The notes under the pieces were generated by a model that worked only from the letters and a program-made list of their open reading frames with translations, was not told the origin of the DNA and ran no database searches. From the NCBI GenBank assembly GCA_009784525.1, contig WRBM01000002.1:1-64000 (forward strand): DNA of 64,000 nucleotides, written 5' to 3'. This DNA comes from Erysipelotrichales bacterium. GTDB taxonomy: Bacteria > Bacillota_I > Bacilli_A > Acholeplasmatales > WRBM01. The position numbers and the translations under genes were made by a program. The first letter of the stretch is position 1, and the number at the start of each line of letters is the position of its first letter. Shown here one piece after another: positions 25,320-34,095 of this stretch.

Positions 25320-26228
25320 TTACATTAAAATACTATTTGCTTCAATTTTGTTTCCGTTAATAAAGTCCTTAGCAGACATAACTTTTTTGCCAGCTGGCTG
25401 TAAAGTTAAAATTCGGATTGCTTTATCTTTAGTTTTAACGATTAATTGTTTTGGACATAAAATCACACCTGGCTTAACACTAACATTACTCTCTACGATT
25501 TCAGCGCTATGAATCTTTAATACCTTATCTTCTAATCGCGTATAAGCTAAAGGCCAAGAATAAAGACCTCTGATTTGATTATAAACTGTTAAAGCATCTT
25601 GATGCCAGTCAATCAATTCTTCCTCACGGGAAATATTAAAAGCATAAGTAGCTTTTAAATGCTCTTGTGGTTTAGGTATAGCTTTACCTGTAAATATTTT
25701 TGGCAGATGGGTTTTCAGCATTCTGATCGCTACTTCAATTAACTTATCGTGTAAGGTAAGCGCAGTATCAGTAAAATCAATAGGAATCGCCTCTTGCCAA
25801 AGAATATCACCAGCATCCATCTTTTTAGCCATATGCATCAATGTTATACCAGTTTCTTTATGACCATAAATAATTGCTTTATGAATTGGCGCGCCACCTC
25901 TTAAAGCCGGTAATAAAGATGCATGGACATTTACACATTTAAATTTTGGAAATTTAAGTAATACTTCTGGTATAATCTGACCATAAGCACAAGTTAAAAT
26001 TAAATCAGGATTAGCATCTATTACCTTTTGATAATCTAATTTGATATTAGAAGACTGAAAAAGCGGAAGATTATTTTCCTGAGCCAGTTTTTTTACTGGC
26101 GAAAAATCAGTTTTGTTATTTCTTCCGTTTATTTTATCTGGTTGCGTAACAACTAAGACTACATTATCTATAACTGATTCCAAAACTCGGGCAGCAAATT
26201 CTGGCGTGCCCATAAAGACAATCCGCAT
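25320..26228 (-). CDS. fmt: Methionyl-tRNA formyltransferase
   Basis: Formylates initiator Met-tRNA with 10-formyltetrahydrofolate. 302 residues with MRIVFMGTPEFAARVLE, the catalytic block HASLLPALRGGAPIHKA and a C-terminal tRNA-binding domain from about residue 205. The start is one base after the rbfA stop with no clear SD, so it probably depends on coupling. Its place with infB and rbfA keeps three initiation and ribosome-assembly functions in one message. Confidence 0.96.
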   Translation of the reverse strand: MRIVFMGTPEFAARVLESVIDNVVLVVTQPDKINGRNNKTDFSPVKKLAQENNLPLFQSSNIKLDYQKVIDANPDLILTCAYGQIIPEVLLKFPKFKCVNVHASLLPALRGGAPIHKAIIYGHKETGITLMHMAKKMDAGDILWQEAIPIDFTDTALTLHDKLIEVAIRMLKTHLPKIFTGKAIPKPQEHLKATYAFNISREEELIDWHQDALTVYNQIRGLYSWPLAYTRLEDKVLKIHSAEIVESNVSVKPGVILCPKQLIVKTKDKAIRILTLQPAGKKVMSAKDFINGNKIEANSILM

Positions 26229-26229
26229 T

Positions 26230-26577
26230 TTACTTAATATCGCTAAGAATTTTCTCGATTGTATTTCCTGTTTGTAAAGATGTATCAGCTTTAAAGATTA
26301 AATCAGGCATTTTACGAATATCCATTTTCTTTGCTAACTCACTTCTGATAAAACCTTTAGCCTTTTCTAACGCTTCTTGCGTAACTGCTAACTGGTCTCC
26401 TTCACCTAAAAGTGTATAAAAAACAGTCGCAAATGATAAGTCCTTAGTGATACGTACTTCTGTAATTGTAACATAACCAATATTAGAATCTTTAATTTCC
26501 TTTTGTAATATCAAAGAAATTTCTCTTTGAAACAAACTGGAAAGACGCTCTAATGGAATCCCCTTTTTCCCACTCAT
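26230..26577 (-). CDS. rbfA: 30S ribosome-binding factor A
   Basis: Assembly factor for the 30S subunit, needed for 16S 5'-end maturation and cold growth. About 115 residues with ERLSSLFQREISLILQKEI and the KH-like core VRITKDLSFATVFYT. The track start lies in infB; the ATG at 26577 overlaps the infB stop as ATGA and has AGGAAG ten bases upstream, so it is chosen. Confidence 0.92.
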   Translation of the reverse strand: MSGKKGIPLERLSSLFQREISLILQKEIKDSNIGYVTITEVRITKDLSFATVFYTLLGEGDQLAVTQEALEKAKGFIRSELAKKMDIRKMPDLIFKADTSLQTGNTIEKILSDIK

Positions 26578-29201
26578 TTTCTCACAACTTCCTTTTCTAT
26601 ATAACAATCAATTGTATCATCGACATTAAAGTCGTTAAAGCCTTCGGCCATAATACCACATTCAACGCCGTTTTTAACGGTTTTAACCTCATCTTTCAAA
26701 TGTTTAAGAGAGGACATTTTACCTTCAAAAATAACCTTGTCTTTTCTTTTGACAATAACTTTTGAAATTCTTTCGATAGTACCATCAGTCACTAGACAAC
26801 CAGCAATCGTTCCAAGTCGAGAAATCGTAAATAATTTTTGAACAAGCGCGGTTCCGGTTTTGATATCCTCAAAAATTGGTTTGCGCATTTTACTAACCAT
26901 TTCTTGCACATCATCAATTAAGTTAAAGATAATGTTATAGAAACGGATATCAACTTTCTTCGCTCGTGCTGTTTCTTTAACACTTAAAGTTGGCTTCGTA
27001 TTAAAACCAATAACAATTGCTTTACTTGAATAAGCAATATTAATGTCTTCTTCAGTAATCGCTCCTGCAGCACAACGAATCAAATGAATTTTGATTTCTT
27101 CATTACCAAGCTTTTCTAATTCTGAACGAAGTGCTTCAGCTGTTCCTTGTGTATCGCTCTTAACGATTAAAAATAAACTTTTCATGGCTTCATCTTTTAA
27201 AACCTGATCAATATTAGTTGTTCTATTATGAGCCAACTCTTCCATCCAGGCAGTATGCGAACGCTTAGAAGCAATATTCTTAGCTTCTCTTTCATCTTTG
27301 AAATAGCGAAATTTATCACCTGCATAAGGCGATCCCTCTAATCCTGTGATTTCTACAGCTTGGCTTGGCAGTGCTGACTTCAGACGTCTACCACAATCAT
27401 CAGTCATAGTTCTGATTTTACAGTAAATGCTTCCGATAATTAAATTATCACCAACATTTAAAGTACCATTTTTAACAATAATAGTAGCAAGATTTCCTTT
27501 ACCTTTATCGGTCTTAGCTTCAATAACTACTCCAGTCGCAACTGCTTCAGGATTTGCTTTAATATCATTCATATCGGCAGTTAATAAAACCATTTCTAAA
27601 AGGTTATCAACACCTGTACCTTGTAAAGCCGAGATTTGACAATAAGTTGTCTTACCTCCCCATTCTTCAGGCGTTAATTTCTCGTCAAAGTTTGTTAATT
27701 CCGTCATTACTCTTTCCGGATTAGCTCCCGGCTTATCCATTTTATTAACGCAGACAATAATCGGCACTTCAGCTTCTCTTGCTTGTTTGATTGCTTCTTT
27801 AGTCTGAGGCATAACGCCATCATCAGCCGCAACTACAAGAATACAGATATCTGTTATCTGGGCACCACGGGCACGCATTTCTGAGAAAGCAGCATGACCC
27901 GGAGTATCAATAAAAGTAATCTTTCTGCCATCTTTAGTATCAACCTGATAAGCACCAATGCTTTGAGTAATACCTCCAACTTCACTTTTGGTAATACGAG
28001 TATTACGAATGAAATCAAGAAGAGTAGTTTTACCATGATCGACGTGTCCCATAATTGTAACAATAGGAGGTCTGCTAACCATTTTCTCTGAATCATCTTC
28101 TTCTTCAAATTCATCAAAACGTGTTAAATCTGTCAACTTTTCTAATTCGAACTCAATCTCTAAAGCCTCACAAAGCATTTCTGCTTGTTCTTTATCAATT
28201 GAAGTATTTAAATTTATAAAGTAACCTAGGCCCATCAAAATCTTTAAGATTTCCGCTGAACTACGATTAAGTTGTGCAGCAATTTCGTTAAGTTGCATAC
28301 CGACCTGATAGCTAAGTTTTGTGACAATAACTTCTGGAGCTGCTACTTTTTTGTTATCTTTTTTCTTATTGGTTTTCTGATTTAAATCAGTTTCTGCATT
28401 TTTTGGCTTATAAAAATTTTTCTGATTAACCGGTTTTTTATTAGTTGTTCTTGTTGATGCCGGTTTGTTAGAACTTTGCGAATCGGAACTTCCTTGCGGT
28501 TTATTAAAAGGACGATTCGCTCCTTGGCCTTGCGGTCTTTGTTGATATCCACCCTGACCTTGTGGTCTTTGTTGGTAGCCACCTTGACCTTGTGGCCTTT
28601 GCTGATAACCTTGGCCTTGCGGACGATCTCCGTATGGACGCTGTGGTCTGTCACCTTGCGGTCTTGGCTGATAACCTTGGCCTTGCGGACGGTCACCATA
28701 TGGACGTTGTGGCCTGTCACCTTGCGGCCTTGGCTGATAACCTTGGCCTTGCGGACGGTCACCATATGGACGCTGTGGCCTGTCACCTTGTGGTCTTGGC
28801 TGATAACCCTGGCCTTGCGGACGGTCACCATATGGACGCGGTGGTCTGTCACCTTGTGGTCTTGGCTGATAACCCTGGCCTTGCGGACGGTCACCATATG
28901 GACGCGGTGGTCTGTCACCTTGTGGTCTTGGCTGATAACCCTGGCCTTGTGGGCGGTCACTATATGGGCGTTGTGGTCTATCTCCTTGTGGACGATCTGT
29001 CCTTGGCTGATAAGAACCTTGCTCGCCAGCAGGACGCGGTGGTCTCGGTTGGTAACTCGAGTAACCTTGAGGTCTTGCGGGACGGTTTGCGGTTTGATCG
29101 CTTTCCGAACGAACCGGTTTTTTAGTAGTGTCAAAAAGCTCATCTGAACTAAATGAGGTTCTATTCGTATTTTGATCTTTTGGTTTTTGGTTATCGTCCA
29201 A
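26574..29201 (-). CDS. infB: Translation initiation factor IF-2 with long repeat-rich N-terminus
   Basis: GTPase that brings initiator tRNA to the 30S subunit and promotes subunit joining. 875 residues. Residues 1-70 are polar, about 72-225 are tandem RPQG-rich repeats, 225-300 are lysine and asparagine rich, then the IF2_N helix block (MQLNEIAAQLNRSSAEILKIL), and the G domain with GHVDHGKT near 384, DTPGHAAF and NKMD. Domains II to IV follow with normal spacing. The start is a TTG with AGGTGA at about seven bases; its SD lies after the ylxQ stop. The repeat region makes the N-terminus strongly basic and disordered, which is unusual for this factor. Confidence 0.95.
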   Translation of the reverse strand: MDDNQKPKDQNTNRTSFSSDELFDTTKKPVRSESDQTANRPARPQGYSSYQPRPPRPAGEQGSYQPRTDRPQGDRPQRPYSDRPQGQGYQPRPQGDRPPRPYGDRPQGQGYQPRPQGDRPPRPYGDRPQGQGYQPRPQGDRPQRPYGDRPQGQGYQPRPQGDRPQRPYGDRPQGQGYQPRPQGDRPQRPYGDRPQGQGYQQRPQGQGGYQQRPQGQGGYQQRPQGQGANRPFNKPQGSSDSQSSNKPASTRTTNKKPVNQKNFYKPKNAETDLNQKTNKKKDNKKVAAPEVIVTKLSYQVGMQLNEIAAQLNRSSAEILKILMGLGYFINLNTSIDKEQAEMLCEALEIEFELEKLTDLTRFDEFEEEDDSEKMVSRPPIVTIMGHVDHGKTTLLDFIRNTRITKSEVGGITQSIGAYQVDTKDGRKITFIDTPGHAAFSEMRARGAQITDICILVVAADDGVMPQTKEAIKQAREAEVPIIVCVNKMDKPGANPERVMTELTNFDEKLTPEEWGGKTTYCQISALQGTGVDNLLEMVLLTADMNDIKANPEAVATGVVIEAKTDKGKGNLATIIVKNGTLNVGDNLIIGSIYCKIRTMTDDCGRRLKSALPSQAVEITGLEGSPYAGDKFRYFKDEREAKNIASKRSHTAWMEELAHNRTTNIDQVLKDEAMKSLFLIVKSDTQGTAEALRSELEKLGNEEIKIHLIRCAAGAITEEDINIAYSSKAIVIGFNTKPTLSVKETARAKKVDIRFYNIIFNLIDDVQEMVSKMRKPIFEDIKTGTALVQKLFTISRLGTIAGCLVTDGTIERISKVIVKRKDKVIFEGKMSSLKHLKDEVKTVKNGVECGIMAEGFNDFNVDDTIDCYIEKEVVRK
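28520..28985 (-). repeat. Tandem repeats coding for the IF-2 N-terminus
   Basis: Five full 66-base units and a sixth of 54 bases (28602-28985), coding for GDRPxRPYGDRPQGQGYQPRPQ, followed by three 30-base units coding for QRPQGQGGYQ. The units are nearly identical at the DNA level, so copy number should change easily between strains. All units keep the infB reading frame. Confidence 0.92.
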
Positions 29202-29211
29202 AATAATTCAC

Positions 29212-29499
29212 CTATCCTTTTTTGATGGCCTCCGCAAAACCTTTATCAGCAATACCGAGGGCTTTCTTATTATTATTCAATATCCGCTCTAAATTCGCGG
29301 AATTTTCGATTTCTTTACTTTCAACACCATAAAATACACATTTATCAAGAAGTTTTTTTTTAGTGTTTTCTGATGCATCATTTAAAATTAAAACTAGAAA
29401 AACTTTATTTTTTCGAACATAGTCAAGAACATTATCAGTGCCAACAACTAACTTACCAGCTCTTCTGGTGAGTCCGATTAAACCTTCAATCTTATTCAT
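29212..29499 (-). CDS. YlxQ-like L7Ae family RNA-binding protein
   Basis: About 95 residues with GLIGLTRRAGKLVVGTDNVLDY and LILNDASENTKKKL, the L7Ae/L30e fold that binds kink-turns in RNA. Sits between ylxR and infB as in other Firmicutes. The ATG at 29499 gives the usual N-terminus NKIEGLIGL; the upstream TTG has no better SD. The gene overlaps ylxR by eight bases. The exact RNA target is not known. Confidence 0.85.
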   Translation of the reverse strand: MNKIEGLIGLTRRAGKLVVGTDNVLDYVRKNKVFLVLILNDASENTKKKLLDKCVFYGVESKEIENSANLERILNNNKKALGIADKGFAEAIKKG

Positions 29500-29761
29500 C
29501 TTTAGCAATTAATTCCAAAAGTTCTTCATAAATATTGTCAGGTATAGCAACTTCCAGTTTCCGGTCTAAAGCTTTACTTTTCTTAGCTTTTTCGATAACA
29601 GCTTTAGTTAATAACAAATATGCACCACGACCATTGCTTTTTCCAGTTAAATCCACTGAAACAATGTTTTCTTTAGTTGCGACAATCCTAATTAATTCTT
29701 TTTTTGGATGTTGAGTTTTATTAACGACACAAGTCCGAAGAGGTATTTTTTTCACCTTCAT
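29492..29761 (-). CDS. rnpM: YlxR / RnpM RNA-binding protein
   Basis: About 89 residues. KIPLRTCVVNKTQHPKKELIR and KSNGRGAYLL are the conserved YlxR core; in Bacillus the protein binds RNase P RNA and modulates it (RnpM). The ATG at 29761 is chosen because it gives the family N-terminus; the track start is a TTG inside nusA. The SD is weak and the start overlaps the nusA reading frame end region, so coupling is likely. Confidence 0.88.
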   Translation of the reverse strand: MKVKKIPLRTCVVNKTQHPKKELIRIVATKENIVSVDLTGKSNGRGAYLLLTKAVIEKAKKSKALDRKLEVAIPDNIYEELLELIAKDE

Positions 29762-29766
29762 AGTTT

Positions 29767-30840
29767 TTACCAAACAATTTCTTCGTTAATTGCATCTTCT
29801 TCCGATTTAATATCAATCTTCCAGCCAGAAGACATAACTGCCAGACGAACATTTTGTCCAGCTTTTCCGATAGCCAATGATAATTGATCATCAGGAACGA
29901 TAGCTAAAGCTTGTCTTTCTCTGACATCAATATCGATAACTTCTAAAACATGAGCTGGCTGAAGTGCATTAGTAATCAATTCTTTTGGATCTTCACTCCA
30001 CTTATAAAGATCGATTTTTTCACCATTCAATGAAGTTACAACTTCACGAATACGGCATCCAGCTTCACCAACGCAAGAGCCAATCGCATCAACTTTTGGA
30101 TTCTTGGAATAAATAGCGATTTTAGTCCTATCTCCTGGATCACGAGCAAGTCCCATAATTTCTATTGTTCCATCTTTTATCTCTGGAATAACATTTTCCA
30201 TTAAACGCGTCACAAGATTTTTATCGTTACGGGAAACAAAAACCTTTGGCCCTTTTGTTCCCGGCTCTACTGCCGTAATATAAACCTTGATTTTTTCTCG
30301 CAAGACAAAAGTATCATTAGGTAAAAGTTCGCGCTTAGGTAAAAGAGTAGTAACATTTTCGCCAACACTAAGTGTTAGAAAATCATCACGGATATCAACA
30401 ACTTCAGCGATAATCATTTCATTTTCCATTTGTTTAAAATAATTATAGGCATTTTCTTTTTCAAAATTGCGAATATTTTGATTAAATACCTGTTTAGCTG
30501 TTGATGCAGCAATCCTTCCGAATTCCTCAGGACTAATTGGTTGCTCAACAACATCTCCAACTTTATAACGATTAGATAACGCCTTAGCTTCTGAAAGCAA
30601 CATCTGCGGCAACTCAATCGTCGGATCATCTCTGATATAATCTTTGACAACTAAATGTTGAGAATAAATTAAAATCTCATTTCTAGCTGGTTTGATTTCA
30701 ATTCTAGCAGCCGAGTTTCCATACATCTTACGAAAGGCATTGACCATTGCTTTACGAAAAGCTTCATAAAGATCTTCAACATTAATACCTTTTTCTTCAG
30801 CGATAATTTCAATTTGCTTAAAAAATTCTTTTCTGACCAT
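29767..30840 (-). CDS. nusA: Transcription termination/antitermination factor NusA
   Basis: Binds RNA polymerase and promotes pausing and intrinsic termination. 357 residues: N-terminal polymerase-binding domain (1-125), S1 domain (about 130-200), then KH1 (PGDRTKIAIYS, GSCVGEAGCRIREVV) and KH2 (LSLAIGKAGQNVRLAV). The acidic repeats of enterobacterial NusA are missing, as is normal in Firmicutes. SD AGGAG is well placed. It is 10 bases after rimP, behind a leader terminator that could let NusA limit its own production. Confidence 0.97.
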   Translation of the reverse strand: MVRKEFFKQIEIIAEEKGINVEDLYEAFRKAMVNAFRKMYGNSAARIEIKPARNEILIYSQHLVVKDYIRDDPTIELPQMLLSEAKALSNRYKVGDVVEQPISPEEFGRIAASTAKQVFNQNIRNFEKENAYNYFKQMENEMIIAEVVDIRDDFLTLSVGENVTTLLPKRELLPNDTFVLREKIKVYITAVEPGTKGPKVFVSRNDKNLVTRLMENVIPEIKDGTIEIMGLARDPGDRTKIAIYSKNPKVDAIGSCVGEAGCRIREVVTSLNGEKIDLYKWSEDPKELITNALQPAHVLEVIDIDVRERQALAIVPDDQLSLAIGKAGQNVRLAVMSSGWKIDIKSEEDAINEEIVW

Positions 30841-30850
30841 AATAAATCTC

Positions 30851-31300
30851 CTAAAATTTTATTGCCAGACGAATCAAACGAATGCTTTTTGTTTCTACTT
30901 CGATTTTTCTGATCCGGCCTTTTTGATTGACTTCGATTATAATTTTTTCGGGAGTGACTGCCCTTAGGTAACCAGTTTGTTCTTGGTTGTCGGTTTTTAC
31001 AAAAATATAACGACCGATTGCTTTTTCAATTTCACTATGATTACGTAAAAGTTTTTCTGCACCTGGCGAGGAAACTTCCAGATAATATGATTCCCTATAT
31101 TCAATTTCATCTAGTTTTTCACTTAAATAATTATTGACTAAAGTTAATGAATCAACATCAATCCCATTTTCTTTATCAATTAAGATTTGTAAAATATGAT
31201 TTCCACTTTCTTTGACTTCAACAACATCATAAAGCTCTAGATTCTTTTCCTTGAGGAATAACTCTAAAAGACCGCTGATTTTTTCTTTGATATTAGCGAT
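30851..31300 (-). CDS. rimP: Ribosome maturation factor RimP, possible AUC start
   Basis: Assists 30S assembly. About 149 residues with SYYLEVSSPGAEKLL, the RimP signature, and a C-terminal SH3-like domain. The track start is a TTG at 31318, but it lies in the T tract of a terminator and the strong SD AAGGAGGGG follows it within the coding frame. Six bases after that SD comes ATC, which would give M-ANIKEKISGLL, a normal RimP N-terminus. No ATG, GTG or TTG is in frame near it. The real start is thus probably AUC, as in infC genes that use rare starts, or else the TTG. Confidence 0.85.
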   Translation of the reverse strand: MANIKEKISGLLELFLKEKNLELYDVVEVKESGNHILQILIDKENGIDVDSLTLVNNYLSEKLDEIEYRESYYLEVSSPGAEKLLRNHSEIEKAIGRYIFVKTDNQEQTGYLRAVTPEKIIIEVNQKGRIRKIEVETKSIRLIRLAIKF

Positions 31301-31312
31301 TTTTCTCCCCTC

Positions 31313-31343
31313 CTTCAAAAAAAACAGAGTGAAAACTCACTCC
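31313..31343 (-). terminator. Leader terminator before rimP-nusA
   Basis: GAGTGA-GTTT-TCACTC hairpin then TGTTTTTTTTT on the minus strand, between the promoter and the rimP SD. It would stop most transcripts before the operon. In Bacillus a NusA-dependent terminator in the same place feeds back on nusA; the same logic is likely here. Confidence 0.8.
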
Positions 31344-31364
31344 ATCCTAATATTTACCGTACTT

Positions 31365-31393
31365 ATTATATCATAATAATATCATAAATGCAA
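31365..31393 (-). promoter_or_regulatory. Promoter of the rimP-nusA-infB operon
   Basis: TTGCAT, 17-base spacer, TATAAT on the minus strand, with the leader terminator 20 bases downstream. Confidence 0.75.
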
Positions 31394-31484
31394 GTTTTTT
31401 TGTTTTTCATAATTGAAATTACCGCGATTTCCTTATAGTGTATGTAAGGATATTTCTGATATAACTATAACTTTCTTATAAAAT

Positions 31485-32855
31485 TCATGCTAATTCAACA
31501 TTTAATTCTTTAATCACGTCTAACACAACATCACTATCCTTTAAAATTCTAAAGGCCGTTTCTCCTTCTACAAAAACATTCCTATTTCCTCTTCCCGCAA
31601 TAAATAAACAATCTCCTTCTCTTAGATCATGAATAGCCTTTCTGATTGCTTCATGACGGTCAATAATTATTTCCGATTTTATATATTTACCTAAATAACC
31701 TTTAAGTTCCCGACAAATAGTTTCTGGATCTTCAGTCGCATGATCGTTAGCGGTAATATAAACATGTTTGACATAATCCTTCAGATAATCCATCGCATCT
31801 TTTCTGAACTTTGGCCTTTGACTAACATAATAATCAGATAAAAATACTTCATCCCAACCTTTAAATCCTGTTCCAGGAGCTCCAGTTATTACTCTTAAAT
31901 TCTTTATTTCAAAACGCTTCTGATATTCCCTTAAAAATTCCAGAGCTGGGTCAAGATATATGCCAATAATCACTATACAATCATTAAATCTAAATGTTTC
32001 CTCTCTTCCGGGAATCTTTATCTTATGAACAATACTTTTAAATAAATCTGCTTCAAACAAACCTAAAGCATCAATAATGGAAATTGCGCAAATTAAGTTA
32101 AAAGCATTATAAGGCATAAGTAACATTGATTCAATATCTATATCTTCACCATTAAGCATAACTTTAATCTTTACACCTTGCATCGAGTGCGAACAATCAT
32201 AAATATATGAATTTAACTTTGTATAATCTAAATTGTTTCTTGTAGCAGTATAAACAGAACCATAAGTATATTTCGGCATTTCATTAATTTTCAAAAGTTC
32301 ATGAAAACACTCGTTATCAATATTTCCCGTAATTCCAAAAACAGAAATAGATTGTTCTTCTTTAGGAATATCTTTCAAAAAGGTTTTGATGCTTTTGACA
32401 TATTCTTTACTTGGTCCTTGGTCAATATTGTGATCATTGAAGATGTTCGTTAATGCCCGAATTTGAAAAGGCAAATAATTGATTAAACCTTTCTTAATTA
32501 CTGGCTCATTTACTTCTAAAATAATAAAATCTGGTTGATAAAGATAAGCTTCCATGATAAATCTTAGAATATCTAATTTTTCACATAATAAGGTTTCACA
32601 ACCTTCAGAAGGGTCTATACAACCAGCTGGTGAATCAATCCCGGCACTGCAGTAAAGTATTGATTTGAATCCTTTTGCCTTTATATATTGATGAACTATA
32701 ATTGCAGTTGAAGTTTTGCCTCTGCTACCTGCGATACCAATGATTTTTATTTTATCCAAAACAGTTAAATCAGCATTTTCAAATGTTTCAATAATTTTGA
32801 GTGGTTTTTCTGGTATTTCTTTAAAAAGTTTTGTTACTGATTCAGATAATTTCAT
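31485..32855 (-). CDS. Mur-ligase family protein (MurE-like), substrate unknown
   Basis: 456 residues. ATP loop GIAGSRGKTSTA near residue 40, NIFNDHNID for the second nucleotide motif near 140, PYNAFNLICAISIIDAL for the hinge, and a C-terminal domain with TANDHATEDPETI and FIAGRGN. MurE uses DNPRxEDP to hold its amino acid; here the arginine is replaced (DHATEDP), so the added residue is probably not diaminopimelate or lysine. No other cell-wall gene is nearby. It may build a modified peptide, or belong to a MurE-like side branch such as the MurT or poly-amino-acid ligases. SD AAGGAG and a consensus promoter lie upstream. Confidence 0.75.
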   Translation of the reverse strand: MKLSESVTKLFKEIPEKPLKIIETFENADLTVLDKIKIIGIAGSRGKTSTAIIVHQYIKAKGFKSILYCSAGIDSPAGCIDPSEGCETLLCEKLDILRFIMEAYLYQPDFIILEVNEPVIKKGLINYLPFQIRALTNIFNDHNIDQGPSKEYVKSIKTFLKDIPKEEQSISVFGITGNIDNECFHELLKINEMPKYTYGSVYTATRNNLDYTKLNSYIYDCSHSMQGVKIKVMLNGEDIDIESMLLMPYNAFNLICAISIIDALGLFEADLFKSIVHKIKIPGREETFRFNDCIVIIGIYLDPALEFLREYQKRFEIKNLRVITGAPGTGFKGWDEVFLSDYYVSQRPKFRKDAMDYLKDYVKHVYITANDHATEDPETICRELKGYLGKYIKSEIIIDRHEAIRKAIHDLREGDCLFIAGRGNRNVFVEGETAFRILKDSDVVLDVIKELNVELA

Positions 32856-32888
32856 TGCTTTTCTCCTTATTTTTTTGCATTCTAAAAA

Positions 32889-32906
32889 GTTACTATTATT
32901 AGTAAC
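32889..32906. promoter_or_regulatory. Perfect palindrome in the mur-ligase leader
   Basis: GTTACT-ATTATT-AGTAAC lies between the promoter and the SD. On the minus strand it is followed by TTTTTA. It may be an operator or a weak attenuator. Confidence 0.45.
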
Positions 32907-32958
32907 AATTATTATTAAAATATTTTAATAAATTCAATTAAATGTTTTCTATGCTGTT

Positions 32959-32987
32959 ATTTTATCGTTTATTTCTTTGTTTGTCAA
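32959..32987 (-). promoter_or_regulatory. Promoter of the mur-ligase-like gene
   Basis: TTGACA, 17-base spacer, TAAAAT on the minus strand, about 105 bases before the start codon, leaving a leader with the palindrome. Confidence 0.78.
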
Positions 32988-33046
32988 TAAGTTTACGACA
33001 AAAACAGTCATTTTTCGACCGACAAATCTCGACAGGCTGTAAAGGA

Positions 33047-33072
33047 AAATAAAAAGACCCTCACTAGGTCTT
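33047..33072 (-). terminator. Terminator of the secA-to-rlmN operon
   Basis: AAAGACC and GGTCTTTTT form the stem on the minus strand. The rlmN stop codon lies in the loop, so the coding end and terminator overlap. Confidence 0.8.
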
Positions 33073-34095
33073 TTTTGCAACATGCTTATCTCTTAACTGC
33101 CCGCAAGCAGCGTTTATTTCTTGTCCGTGCTCCCGTCTCATTGTCACGTTAAGACCAAGCTTCTTCAATTTATCAAAGAAACGATTTGTATTTTCCGGTG
33201 TTGAGCGTTTGTAGTTATTACCTTCTACCTCATTATAAGGAATTAAATTAACATAAACTAAACGCCCTTTAAATAAATTAAATAAATCTAAGGCATCTTG
33301 CGGGCGATCATTAATATTGTTAATTAAAATATATTCCAATGTAACCCTTCGATTAGTTTTTTCAATATAATAGTCAATAGCTTTAATTAGTTCCTTTAAT
33401 GGATACTTACGATTAATCGACATTAATTTACTTCTAATCTCATCGTTAGCGGCATGAAGACTAATTGCAAGATTAGTCTGTAAGGGAAAATCAGCGTATT
33501 CGATTATCTTAGGTACTAAGCCAGCTGTAGAAACAGAGATATGTCTAGCCCCAATGGCTAAGCCTTTGGCATAATTAACAATTTTCAAGAAAGATAATAG
33601 ATTATCAAAATTATCAAATGGTTCTCCGATTCCCATCACAACTAAGTGACTAATTTTCAAACCAGTAATTTTTTCTACCTCTAAAACTTGCAGAGTCATT
33701 TCCGCAACCCTAAGGTTTCGCACCTTTTTTTGTTGTCCGCTAGCACAAAAAGCGCAACCAAAATTACAGCCCACTTGCGTAGAAAGACATAACGAACGAC
33801 CATATGGATGCTGAATAAGAACTGTTTCAATAGTATTGCCATCCGAAAGTTTAAATAAAAACTTGCGAGTTGAATCAACTGAAACTTCTTCCTTAACTAA
33901 AGTTAGACTTTCTAATTCAAAATCTGCTTTCATTTCTTCAATTACAGTTTTTTTAATGTTCTTCATTTCTAAGAAATCAGTAATCCGATGACGATAAAGC
34001 CATTCAAAAATCTGAGCACTACGATAAGGACTTTCCTGTTTACTTAGGAAATACCCCTCTAGTTCTTTAAGTGAGAAATCATAAATACTTTTCAT
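33064..34095 (-). CDS. rlmN: 23S rRNA (A2503-C2)/tRNA methyltransferase RlmN
   Basis: Radical-SAM enzyme that methylates carbon 2 of A2503 in 23S rRNA and A37 in some tRNAs. About 343 residues with CNFGCAFCASG for the iron-sulfur cluster, GIGEPFDNFDN, and NAACGQLR near the end, whose cysteine carries the methyl group. The track start lies in glgP; ATG 34095 overlaps the glgP stop as ATGA and has AGAGG seven bases upstream. It is the last gene of a seven-gene run. Confidence 0.95.
   Translation of the reverse strand: MKSIYDFSLKELEGYFLSKQESPYRSAQIFEWLYRHRITDFLEMKNIKKTVIEEMKADFELESLTLVKEEVSVDSTRKFLFKLSDGNTIETVLIQHPYGRSLCLSTQVGCNFGCAFCASGQQKKVRNLRVAEMTLQVLEVEKITGLKISHLVVMGIGEPFDNFDNLLSFLKIVNYAKGLAIGARHISVSTAGLVPKIIEYADFPLQTNLAISLHAANDEIRSKLMSINRKYPLKELIKAIDYYIEKTNRRVTLEYILINNINDRPQDALDLFNLFKGRLVYVNLIPYNEVEGNNYKRSTPENTNRFFDKLKKLGLNVTMRREHGQEINAACGQLRDKHVAKKT

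Noticed and set aside
28520-28985. Regular repeats that could be taken for a CRISPR array
   Set aside because: Units are contiguous with no spacers, and they stay in frame inside infB.
28382-29147. Long ORFs in other frames of the infB repeat (253, 223 and 187 codons)
   Set aside because: They mirror the 66-bp repeat in other frames; the infB frame has the GTPase motifs and an SD.
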